Part shown: piece after piece, positions 56,901 through 64,000 of the stretch
How positions within the stretch are numbered: position 1 is the first letter of the stretch
Layout of the letters: each line of letters begins with the position of its first letter
NCBI GenBank assembly: GCA_964016885.1
Contig: OZ024740.1
Span: forward strand, 206,190,691-206,254,690
DNA length: 64,000 nt
Direction of reading: 5' to 3'
Source: Eledone cirrhosa
Taxonomy: Eukaryota > Mollusca > Cephalopoda > Octopoda > Eledonidae
Translations under genes and position numbers: made by a program
The notes under the pieces: model-generated
Seen by the model: only the letters and a program-made list of their open reading frames with translations
What the model was told of the DNA's origin: nothing
Database searches by the model: none

Positions 56901-57410
56901 TACAACCATTGATTTACTTATTAATTAATTAAGGTTGTATTTTCTCTAATAAATATTTGATGAATCAATTAACTTCATGGCAGAGTTGAATTTGTTTTTA
57001 TTGCTGTAGAGTTAACCCTTTAGCATTTAAACCAGCCATATCTGGCCAAAATTCTCTCACCTCTTTCTTTTCAAACTGGCTGTAACCATCCACTCGTACT
57101 GATGTTAAGGTATTGTTCTCAAAATAAATAATATCAAAGCCTCATAGATTCGATATGTGAGATAATTATGCAAGATAAAGCCTTTACTGTGAAAATATAA
57201 TAGTAAATATAGAGTAATGTAAATGCTAAAGGGTTAATAGAACCAAATATTTTGGCTGGAAGTTGAGTTTAAAATTGTTATTTTACTTCTCAATATTTGA
57301 TAATTTGTTGCTCATTTTTGTGATTGACAGTTACATTGAAGCATCACCTGAACATCAGTCATTCCCAATAATTATTCCTGATTCTCCAACCATGGAAAAT
57401 TCTGACCAAG
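44837..57410 (+). CDS. TP53BP1: 53BP1-like protein, N-terminal eight coding exons (partial gene)
   Basis: Coding exons 44837-44977, 47599-47677, 49490-49571, 50981-51078, 52289-52394, 54526-54617, 56166-56265, 57331-57410. All have AG/GT borders and compatible phases, giving 259 residues with no stop and one leftover base, so the gene goes on beyond the window or beyond my recognition. The predicted start MDGLSEDYNCFQPSHFVILDSQ resembles the start of vertebrate 53BP1 (Met-Asp, then a hydrophobic patch with DSQ), followed by a LPALQTPK segment like its LPNLQTHK. Later SFPIIIPDSPT resembles 53BP1's TPFIVPSSPT. It is Ser-rich with SQ sites, as in the ATM-phosphorylated N-terminus. The Tudor and BRCT domains that would prove the identity are not here. 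Known role of the family: DNA double-strand break repair choice. Divergent from RPS6. Confidence 0.55.
46775..47035 (-). pseudogene. LINE family X, 3' end
   Basis: Homologous to 29925-30180 (CAGGTCCTGTCAGAAGCAAC, AAGCGAGACCAGTCAAGCTC, TTGGTTTTGCCCATAAAATC on the plus strand). It lies antisense in intron 1 of the 53BP1-like gene. Confidence 0.7.
47599..47677 (+). CDS. TP53BP1: 53BP1-like exon 2
   Basis: After CTATTTTAG: SEHVGVSLSPNQKSAVSEAY to CDIDL, donor TTA|GTAAGT. Confidence 0.6.
48069..48370 (-). repeat. RTE LINE/SINE 3' tail, diverged
   Basis: Begins ATCATCATCATCGACGTC, and contains TTTCTACAGCTGCATGCCC and CACCAACCACTTTATAGAG. No head or coding part. Confidence 0.6.
49490..49571 (+). 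CDS. TP53BP1: 53BP1-like exon 3
   Basis: After TGTCTTATAG: DSSNFPEVKSKFLETLEMES to NQTATH, donor CACAG|GTAGCT. Confidence 0.6.
49620..50115 (+). pseudogene. LINE family X, RT palm end and thumb
   Basis: Plus-strand frame MKISAAKTETLVLLMKP, VEMFKYLRTMFTSDGRQEAE, KAKLTIFNLVFMPTFNYGCE, SWVMTKKIRS, then after a shift QADGMVFLQRVFGVTLLNRV and SSEIREL. Typical RT thumb of this LINE family. It sits in the intron just after exon 3 of the 53BP1-like gene. Confidence 0.75.
50570..50745. repeat. About 48-bp minisatellite
   Basis: Three to four units of TTGCCACTTTTTGTTGTG, TCACCAACACAACCACTTTA, CAATGTGGAC with small differences. The unit looks like an amplified piece of the LINE/SINE tail (CCAACCACATTTACAGTGTG-like). 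Confidence 0.8.
50981..51078 (+). CDS. TP53BP1: 53BP1-like exon 4
   Basis: After CTTTCTCAG: ESSGEDSHRYVCNLSQLPFL to KETPSLT, donor ACAG|GTATGT. Confidence 0.6.
51489..51605 (-). repeat. SINE type 1, diverged
   Basis: TGGTACTTTATTGACCCTAA, GGCAAAGTTGACC, GGATTTGAACTTGG, GCCAATTCACCACC: tail-less reverse copy. Confidence 0.65.
52289..52394 (+). CDS. TP53BP1: 53BP1-like exon 5
   Basis: After TATTTTCAG: ANVACEKPSSSKASTSETVQ to GKAPESKNI, donor TTT|GTATGT. Confidence 0.6.
52540..52850 (-). pseudogene. Mariner-type transposase, N-terminal relic
   Basis: On the minus strand, frames around QLNLGRQGRVLKMTQGLDVL match the W-x-x-x-F-x-x-G-R-x-S-L-x-D-x-x-x-x-G-R-P linker after the mariner HTH. They include stops and substitutions. 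No catalytic domain follows. Confidence 0.45.
53199..53530 (+). repeat. SINE type 2, full length
   Basis: Head AGGCACATGGCTTAGTGG, B box GGTTGTGAGTTCAATTC, central CCTTGAGCAAGACACTTTA, tail ending GCGGACGTAAAATGATGATG. Confidence 0.8.
53640..54470. repeat. About 59-bp minisatellite, interrupted by a SINE
   Basis: Units read GTGTTTGTCACAGTTATACT, GTATGATAATATAATCATAT, AGAGTAGTAGTGACT. About three units lie before and about six after the SINE at 53808-54130. GATAATATAATCATAT and GTGACTGTGTTTGTCAC make partial dyads inside each unit. Confidence 0.9.
53808..54130 (-). repeat. SINE type 2 inserted in the minisatellite
   Basis: Reverse copy beginning ATCATCATTTCATTTTACG and ending at AAGGCCAATGCTCTAACCAC. 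Minisatellite sequence continues on both sides, so the SINE came after the array. Confidence 0.8.
54526..54617 (+). CDS. TP53BP1: 53BP1-like exon 6
   Basis: After TTTTATTTAG: TGKPEEIESKTLARKFLFKS to DDSISDDR, donor AGAG|GTAACT. Confidence 0.6.
54945..55125 (+). repeat. RTE LINE/SINE 3' tail
   Basis: CACACTATAATTGGTGTTAG, GAAGGGCATCCAGCTGTAG, AAAAATGGATGTTAAACGG and a GATGATGGTGATGATA tail. Confidence 0.7.
55555..55680. repeat. Compound (CAT)n/(CAC)n microsatellite
   Basis: ACCATCACCACCACTACTAC and variants. The Asp/Gly-rich minus-strand frame across it is a product of the repeat. It ends with a CGTCCATTTTCAACAAGGG remnant of the LINE tail. Confidence 0.85.
56166..56265 (+). CDS. TP53BP1: 53BP1-like exon 7
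   Basis: After a T-tract and TTTAG: ESEVEVNTPSRHIASLQVSP to VSDTADEM, donor GAA|GTAAGT. Confidence 0.6.
57331..57410 (+). CDS. TP53BP1: 53BP1-like exon 8
   Basis: After GTGATTGACAG: YIEASPEHQSFPIIIPDSPT to MENSDQ, donor CAAG|GTACAT. I find no convincing next exon before the end of the window. Confidence 0.6.
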
Positions 57411-57864
57411 GTACATATTTTAATTTATTATCTGTTTTAAAAGGTCATTGGTTTGATTCCCATACCAGACAGAATGTTGTGTCAATAAGTAAGGCACTTC
57501 ATTTCATGTTACAGCAGCAGCAGGGGTTACGCCTATGACAGACTGGTGTCCCATTCAGTGGAGGAATTAGGATTGTACACTCAGCCAATACCAATTAAAC
57601 TGAGATATTCTCCAGCTAGATGAACCTCTGGGCTTGAGATAGACTTTAACTTACAAAGATTTTTACTACAGGCACAATTTTAATTTATAATAATGTGATA
57701 TACTGAACACTTTATTTATTTATAAAAACAAGCATTTTATTTCATTTAATTAAGCATGAATAACATTGCAAATGAGGAAGGGATAAAGAGGGATAAAGAG
57801 AGGAAAGGACTATAAAAGCCATAAATGAGAGGAAAAGGAAGGGAAAAGCAATGACTCTAGGGCC

Positions 57865-57975
57865 ATCTATTATATAAATGACAATTTCTGTCTGTCTGTG
57901 TACTGTGTATAACCAGTTGGTGCCTACACCAGTGATCCGATCCTGATGAAACTTTACACACATGTTAAGCTAATA
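57865..57975. repeat. TCTGTCTG-type dispersed repeat
   Basis: TTATATAAATGACAATTTC, TGTCTGTCTGTGTACTGTG, then CCGATCCTGATGAAACTTTA. A similar order (ATATAAAACGGAAGATG, TCTGTCTGTGTG, CCGATTCTGATGA) is seen at 63495-63660. Class unknown. Confidence 0.55.
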
Positions 57976-58276
57976 TTCAGAAACAGGACTGGCTAATTGT
58001 ATTTCAATAAAAACCAATATGGCACATCTTTACAATGGAGGAGGAAAGAGAAGATGTTTCAGTGAGAGAGGGGGAAGAGGAGATACTACTACTGTATGTT
58101 AAACCCTCCCTCCCACTACTCAGTCCTCCAAAACGAGGCAACAACTTATTAGAAATATACATAAAAAAATTTCAAACAAAGCAGACAACAATCTAATTTT
58201 TGTTGATGACCTAACAGATGTCTCTGTGTGTGTATATATATATATATATGTATATGTGTATATGTATATATATATA

Positions 58277-59108
58277 CAGGGTGGAGACGATATTTGTTCA
58301 CAAGATTACTGTCTAGGAAAAAATAACAGTTTTATTTTTTAAGATATATTTATCCAACTTGGGTCAGTTTGTCTTCATGACTTGTTCTTTCGATCTCACT
58401 CGATAAAACCGCCATTGGCTTTGATGACGGCCTCAAGGCGGCCTCGGAACCGGCTACAGGCCTTCGTCACTGTCCCACAACTTAGGTCCCTAAAGGCACT
58501 TGTGATCCTGGCCTTCAGATCGTCTATCATATTGCAGCTAGATATGTTGGTGTCTCGTTCCACTGCGCCCCACACAAAGAAGTCGAGGGGGTTGCAGTCA
58601 GGCGAGCTGGGAGGCCAGATGTCAGGTGAAGTGTTGTCAATGAAGTTCTCTGGCAGGGCGCTGAGTCTTGCTGCCACATGTACGGCCTACCTGCAGCTAC
58701 CTGGCTCAGAAAGTGGATGTAGCCATCGGTGTTCAGCTTGAGGCCCTCAGGGAAGAAGTGAGGTGGCATGACGTCACCTTGACTGTTGACGACACCTAAG
58801 ACCAATGTTGTCGGTGGAAACTTTGTCTGCATGACTCTGGGCACGTATTTGGATGAGACAGTGAGCCACCTGTTGTTCTGGTAGTTGATCTTCTGGTCTT
58901 ATTTGTCCTCCCGGTGCGGATTCCAAGAAGAACTCCATGTCTCTTCGACAAATTTGGAGGTTCAAAATTATTCATAATCAATTATTCTGAAAATAAATAA
59001 TGGAAATATAGTCACTGTTTTTATGAAGACAAGAGTGACAACGGAAGTAAAAATAATTTGCATAAAATTAGCAGTTGAAAATTGCGAACAAATATCGTCC
59101 GCACCCTG
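58277..59108 (-). mobile_element. Internally deleted Tc1/mariner-superfamily element
   Basis: The inverted ends CAGGGTG(GA/CG)GACGATATTTGTTC lie at 58277 and 59108, each next to a TA. The inside is a broken transposase on the minus strand: PTTLVLGVVNSQGDVMPPHF and MWQQDSAPC (58527-58844), then in another frame IWPPSSPDCNPLDFFVWGAV ERDTN (58396-58677). This is the second half of the catalytic domain. The DNA-binding part is lost: the element is 832 bp where intact relatives are about 1.3 kb. Confidence 0.8.
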
Positions 59109-59117
59109 TATATATAT

Positions 59118-59150
<33 letters not shown>

Positions 59151-59515
59151 GTTTAACGTCCATCTTCCACGCTTGCATGGGTTTGGACGGGAGTTTTCCC
59201 ACTTGAGGCAAGATTGGTTGTCCTGCTTGTATAGGACTGTCTGGCGGGTTTTCTACGGCTGGATGCCCTTCCTAACACCAACCACGTTTACAGTGTGGAC
59301 TGGGAGGTTTTTACTGTGTTACCTACACGGCCACATTACAGCGTGGACTGTGTTTTTTTGTCGTGACACCTACACGACCTCATTTGTTTCGGACTGGATG
59401 TGGTGGTACCAACATAACTTCACATTGAAGGGGGTGATGTGGATGGCGTGGGGGTAGTGGGACAGGGGTGTATTTTTGTTAGAGGTGCCTACTGACTGTA
59501 GGTTTCGCTTTGTAC

Positions 59516-60457
59516 TTAGGCAAGGCGGGTCTTCTGTATTACTGTGTAGCGCCAAAGATCTCGGTCCAGTGACATTGTCTTGGAGAGGTGTAAGTGTGTG
59601 AGGTAGGAATTTATCAAGTCGTCCCAGGTTTTTCTGGGTCTGCCTACTCCGTGGCTACCATCTATTTTTATCGCCCTGCACTTTTTTATACAGCTGTCGT
59701 CTTTCATGGGCATCACGTGACCGTACCAACGTAGTCTTCTCTCAAGTAAACAACATCTGATCCCTCTTATTCCTAATTTCTCCCTTAGTTCGTTTATGCT
59801 TTGCCGTTCACGTATATTACTATTACACATCCAGCGGAGCATGCAAGCTTCATTCCTCTCCAGTTTGCGTATATCCTCTGCACACAATGCCCAGGTCTCA
59901 CTGCCATGTAACATTGCTGTTCGTATGCAGGCATCATACAGCCTGCCTTTCATTTTTAGAGAGAACCCTTTAGTGGCCAATAGTGGTATAAGCTCTCTGA
60001 ACTTTTTCCATCCCGTTCTGACTCTAGCTACTGTACTTTCAGAGCACCCTCCCCCACTGCTGATTTTGTCACCCAGGTAACGGAAGGTGTCCACTATTTC
60101 TATAGAACCATCTGTGCAATGGAATGAGCTAGTATTCTGTGGGCACTTGCTGCTACTTATTGCACCAGAGCACCGGCCACATATAAAATCTATATTCTTA
60201 GTTAGCTTACCTGTGATTCCACTACATATTTTATGCACCCATACTTTGCATTTTGGACATAAAATGGAGTTTCTGCCTACTCCTTTCCTACACACTGAGC
60301 ATGGCCATTTCCCAGATGGGACCGGTGCCCTATTTTCCTTCCTACAAACTAGAACTTTAGTCTTAGACAAGTTAACTTTAAGGCCTTTCGATTCTAGGCC
60401 ATGCTTCCATGTTTGGAATTTCTTCTCTAGTTCAGCCATTGATTCAGCTATGAGCAT
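59516..60457 (-). pseudogene. RTE RT C-terminal part with zinc finger (copy B)
   Basis: 313 codons from just after YVDD. CSVC...CPKC...WVHKICSG...CGRC finger (residues about 54-98), TFRYLGDKISSGGGCSES, the thumb (MLHGSETWALCAEDIRKL, RWYGHVMPMKDD) and GVGRPRKTWDD near the end. Same layout as copy A. Confidence 0.8.
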
Positions 60458-60657
60458 TAGATCATCTACGTATAGGAGTTCCCATGGGCAGCCGGTCTTA
60501 AACTCCTCTGTTATAGCCTGAAGGGCAATAATAAATAGTAGGGGCTAAGAACGGAGCCCTGATGAACAACTTTTACGCTAAACTCTTCACTATATTCGTT
60601 GTTAATTCTAACCTTGCTGACTGTTTCTTTATACATGGCTTGTATAGCTCTCACAAG

Positions 60658-61566
60658 CTATTCATCAACACCTAGTTTTCTAAGAGCCCACCAGATAATG
60701 GAGCGGGGGACTCTGTCAAAGGCTTTCTCCAATTTAACAAAAGCTAAATATAGGGGTTTACTTTTAGCTAGGTACTTCTCCTGTAGTTGTCGTACAATGA
60801 AAAGAGCGTCTGTGGTACTTTTACCTGACACAAACCCGAACTGCATTTCATCTAGATCAATTCGCTCTCTGATTAGTTGCGCTATTACTTTTTCTGTGAC
60901 CTTCATGACCTGGTCGATTAATTTAATGCCTCTATAGTTAGCCCTATCTAGGGCATCTCCTTTACCCTTGTAGCAGTTAATGATGATGCTGCTACGCCAG
61001 TCCTTCGGAATGGCCCCATTCTGTATGACTTGGTTTACTATCCGGGTGACCATAGTGTGTCCCACCGTTCCAGATGCTTTCAGCATTTCAGCAACTATTT
61101 CCGAAGGCCCAGCCGCCTTACCCGTCTTCATATCTTTGATTGCCTTACTACCTTCAACTAGCACTACTGGTCCCTCTATTGAATCAATGTGGGGGAGACT
61201 GTCTTTCTCCCATTTATTCTCCTCATTTAGTAGCCTTTCGTAGTGACACTTCCAAGCTACCTTCTTATCAGCGTCAGTGATGGCAAGTACACCATCATCA
61301 TTAAGGACACACTTCTCCCCAACAATATCATGGTTTTCCTTGACACATTGCCTAGTAATCCTGAACACCTCACGTTTTTGGTCCTCGCGTTGTAGAACAT
61401 GCTTGAACTTTCTTTCCTCTGCTTCCCTTCTTGCGAAGTACACTTGTCTCCTAGCTTCCCTCCTGGCCACTTGATAGTCTTCTCTACTTCCCCCATCCCG
61501 CCATACTTTCCAAGCCTGCTTTTTGGCCTTAATTGACTCCTCCACCTTACTGTTCCACCACCACAT
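60658..61566 (-). pseudogene. RTE linker and RT fingers/palm (copy B)
   Basis: 302 codons: WWWNSKVEESIKAKKQAWKV, EARRQVYFARREAEERKFKH, GKAAGPSEIVAEMLK, IPKDWRSSIIINCYKGKGD, ANYRGIKLIDQVMKVTEK, FGFVSGKSTTDALF, FVKLEKAFDRVPR, WWALRKLGVDE, then a stop. The Asp-to-Lys change in FVDLEKAFD removes a catalytic residue. Confidence 0.8.
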
Positions 61567-61849
61567 TACTCTCCTCCTGCCTATAGGCCTGCTCCAGCCA
61601 CAGACTTCATCTGCCGCCTTCAGCAGGTTAGCTTTCAGGAATTCCCACTGTTCCTCTATATTGTACGACTCTAATTGCTCTTCCTTACTGTCGAAAGCAT
61701 CAAGTAATATGCTTTTAAATTTATTACTGGCTGTGGGGTCCTTTAGCTTCCATATTTTTCTCCTGAGGATAGTCCTCCTCTGTTGTCGAGTACGTCTTGT
61801 CCTGACTATGAGGTCGCTGACTATGAGTCTATGTTGGGAGGTGCATTCT

Positions 61850-62371
61850 TCATGGGGGGAGGGATTTAGTGTTTACAACAGACACTCTATCACGTCTTCT
61901 GGTAAGGATATAATCTATCTGACTGGCGTGTTCCCCTGATCTATAGGTGATCCAGTGATTGTCTCGTTTTTTGAAGTTAGTGTTACAGATAGTTAGGTTA
62001 TTTGCGTCACAGAATTCCAGGATTCTGGAGCCTTCCTCATTTCTAGTACCAAACGCATAGCCTCCATGGATTCCGTCATAGCCGTCACAATGTTGTCCAA
62101 CGTGACCATTTAAGTCGCCAGCAATAATTATGTAGTCTCTGTCGGTTATTTGGGAGGTAGTGAGCATCAATGTCTCATAGAATCTGTCTTTTATAGCGCC
62201 AGGCAGTCCGGATTGGGGTGCATACGCAGATATTACTGTCACAGTAGTTCTATTTAGGACAAGTCTTATTTTAATTATTCTGTCGTTCACTCTATTTACG
62301 TCTATTATCTTATCTACCCATTTTTCTGCTAACATGATTCCTACCCCACCCAGCCCATTGTCATTTCCCAC
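61850..62371 (-). pseudogene. RTE endonuclease domain (copy B)
   Basis: 173 codons of an APE-type endonuclease: GGVGIMLAEKWVDKI, VISAYAPQSG, IIIAGDLNGHVG (catalytic DxN), QIDYILTRRRD (near the terminal DH-equivalent). A TGA at 62390 separates it from the QETRW-containing N-terminal part (62393-62500). Confidence 0.8.
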
Positions 62372-62504
62372 CCAGAAAAGCTTATAGCATCATTTTTTAC
62401 CCACAATGAATCTAGCAGACCCACCCCTCCACCTGGTCTCTTGGATACAGCAAACATCAACCTCCTTACGTTCAAGCATTTCTACAACCTCGTTAGAGCG
62501 ACCT

Positions 62505-63480
62505 TTTAAGTATGTATATGTACATACATATATGTATACAGACGTACAGTAGTATGTATATATATATATATACATACATGCACACATATATATATATGTA
62601 CGTATGAATTCACCGAACATTTATTATAATGCTCAGTGTGTTTGTAAACAAACATCCCGTATTAAGCCGTAGTGTCCAGCAACCATCGTTGCTCGTTTGT
62701 TCAACACTGACAAAAAAACACACAGTCCACGCTGTAATGTGGCCGTGTAGGTAACATGGTAAAAACTTCCCAGTCCACACTGTAAACGTGGTTGGTGTTA
62801 GGAAGGGCATCCAGCCATAGAAAACCCGCCAGACAGTCCTATGCGAGCAAGACAACCACTCTTGCCTCAAGTGGGAAAACTCCCGTCCAAACCCATGCAA
62901 GCGTGGAAGATGGACATTAAACGATGATGATGATGTATACATATTAAGTAACAGCCGTACTAAGAGTGAGAAATGAAATTTTGTTTCATTTTTTCCGCTT
63001 ATCGTTTTCGGTGTGCCCGGCCGATTAACTCACTCGATATGCAAATTAGGCTGCTCAGCCGTTAATATGCATAAGGAAAGTATATACTTTCAGACGTTCA
63101 ATCATCTGGCAGGAAGGTATACGTTGCTGACGATAGTTAATAAGCTTGAAACTAGTACAGCGTTCCTTTGTCAGTGTTGAACAAATGAGCAACGATGGTT
63201 GCTAGACACTGTACGGCTTAATTCGGTATGTTTGTTTACAAACACACCGAGCATTATAATAAATGTTCAGTGAATCCATACGTACATATATATATATGTG
63301 TGCATGTATGTATATCATCAGCATCATCATCATCGTTTAACGTCCATCTTCCACGCTAGCATGGGTTTGGAATATATATATACATACTACTGTACGTCTG
63401 TATACATATATGTATGTACGTATACATATTTATATTTAAGTAACAGCCGTACTAAGAGTGAGAAATGAAATTTTGTTTCA
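62505..63480. repeat. 430-bp repeat, inverted pair with nested LINE tail
   Basis: 62510-62706 is a forward partial unit, 62936-63315 an inverted nearly complete unit, and 63370-63480 a third, inverted part. A plus-oriented RTE 3' tail (62707-62935, ending AAACGATGATGATGATG) separates the first two. A second short tail piece (63317-63370) separates the others. The forward and inverted arms could pair over almost 190 bp. Confidence 0.8.
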
Positions 63481-63494
63481 TTTTTTCCGTATAT

Positions 63495-64000
63495 CTCTTC
63501 TCTATATATATAAAACGGAAGATGTCTGTCTGTGTGTGTGTATGATTTTTATGCATTTCCACATTTCTCTACCGATTCTGATGATTTTTTTTCCAATGTG
63601 CTCCAAATTTACCAAGGATGGTCAACGCGCAATAAACTTTGCCAAAAATGTCCTGCTTCTATGAAAAAATATCGATAAAACTAAATACATGCTGTAATCC
63701 TCTCTCTTTCACGCTTAATTCCTCTCACTACTACCCTAAAAAATTTATGAAACTACATACATGTTGCAACTCTATATATATATATATCACACACACACAC
63801 ATATACATATAAAGAGAGAAAGAGAGATGTAGTGAGAGAGAGTGAGATAGGTCGTTATACAGAGAGAGGTACAATATAATCAGATAGAGAGTGAATGGCG
63901 ACGAACGCTCGTTCTCACACACACACACATACAGACAAACACATATATATATATAAAGACAGAGAGAAAGAGAGATCTGCGCGTTCTTTATTGCTCTCCA
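63495..64000. repeat. TCTGTCTG-type repeat and microsatellites
   Basis: 63495-63660 is the second copy of the dispersed repeat also seen at 57.87 kb. 63780-63980 is (CA)n, (TA)n and (GA)n microsatellite. No gene. Confidence 0.6.

Larger units (their letters stand above)
59118..62505 (-). mobile_element. RTE-clade LINE, copy B (near full length)
   Basis: Same family as copy A. Minus strand order: endonuclease from 62505 (VVEMLERKEVDVCCIQETRW, then a stop at 62390; AYAPQSGLPGAIKDRFYE, IAGDLNGHVGQH, ITYRSGEHASQIDYI to 61850), a linker-RT frame 61566-60658, and an RT-thumb frame 60457-59516. The 3' tail ends in (CAT)10-like repeats at 59118-59148. At motif A the residue after FV is Lys instead of Asp, motif C is YVDD, and there are frameshifts near 61.8 and 60.55 kb, so it is dead. 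Its 5' end joins the 430-bp repeat at 62505. Confidence 0.85.

Overview
The window is metazoan nuclear DNA, most likely from an octopus-like cephalopod. The evidence is intron-containing animal genes with GT/AG junctions, very dense (TA)n/(ATG)n microsatellites, and many copies of two tRNA-derived SINEs. There are also copies of an RTE-type LINE carrying a C4HC3 zinc finger inside its reverse transcriptase, and animal DNA transposons (Merlin, Tc1/mariner, piggyBac). Species assignment is an inference; nothing looks bacterial or viral.

Layout. 1-8.4 kb: decayed LINE pieces, a 430-bp repeat in tandem and inverted copies, a Merlin element with a nearly intact transposase, a perfect 71-bp-arm palindrome and a short satellite. 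8.6-14.0 kb: RTE LINE copies and SINEs. 14.7-21.6 kb: about 7 kb of tandem DNA, first a 0.9-kb G/T-rich higher-order repeat and then about 4 kb of TTAG-type hexamers. 21.6-26.4 kb: AT-rich DNA with small MITEs and SINEs. 26.75-27.34 kb: an MPV17L2-like gene in one coding exon (+). 27.5-33.2 kb: decayed LINEs, SINEs and a possible solo LTR. 33.26-44.17 kb: the ribosomal protein S6 gene (-), five coding exons. 44.8-57.4 kb: the first eight coding exons of a 53BP1-like gene (+), which runs out of the window. 58.3-63.5 kb: a deleted Tc1/mariner element, a near full-length RTE LINE and more of the 430-bp repeat.

The main result is the S6 gene. Exons 1-4 and the start of exon 5 encode a normal S6, including the C-terminal RxxSS phosphorylation cluster. 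The last exon then runs on in the same frame for about 677 more codons, built of Lys/Ala/Pro/Gln repeats that resemble a histone H1 tail, before the stop and a poly(A) signal. The predicted protein is 921 residues instead of about 249. Intron 2 of the same gene holds three copies of a 124-125-nt sequence that folds as a box H/ACA snoRNA on the host strand.

S6 and the 53BP1-like gene are transcribed divergently from a shared region of about 0.7 kb. S6 has a TATA-like box and a 5' terminal oligopyrimidine (TOP) start. Almost everything outside the three genes is repeat; the 3' end of the RTE LINE is shared with one SINE family, which suggests the LINE moves the SINE.
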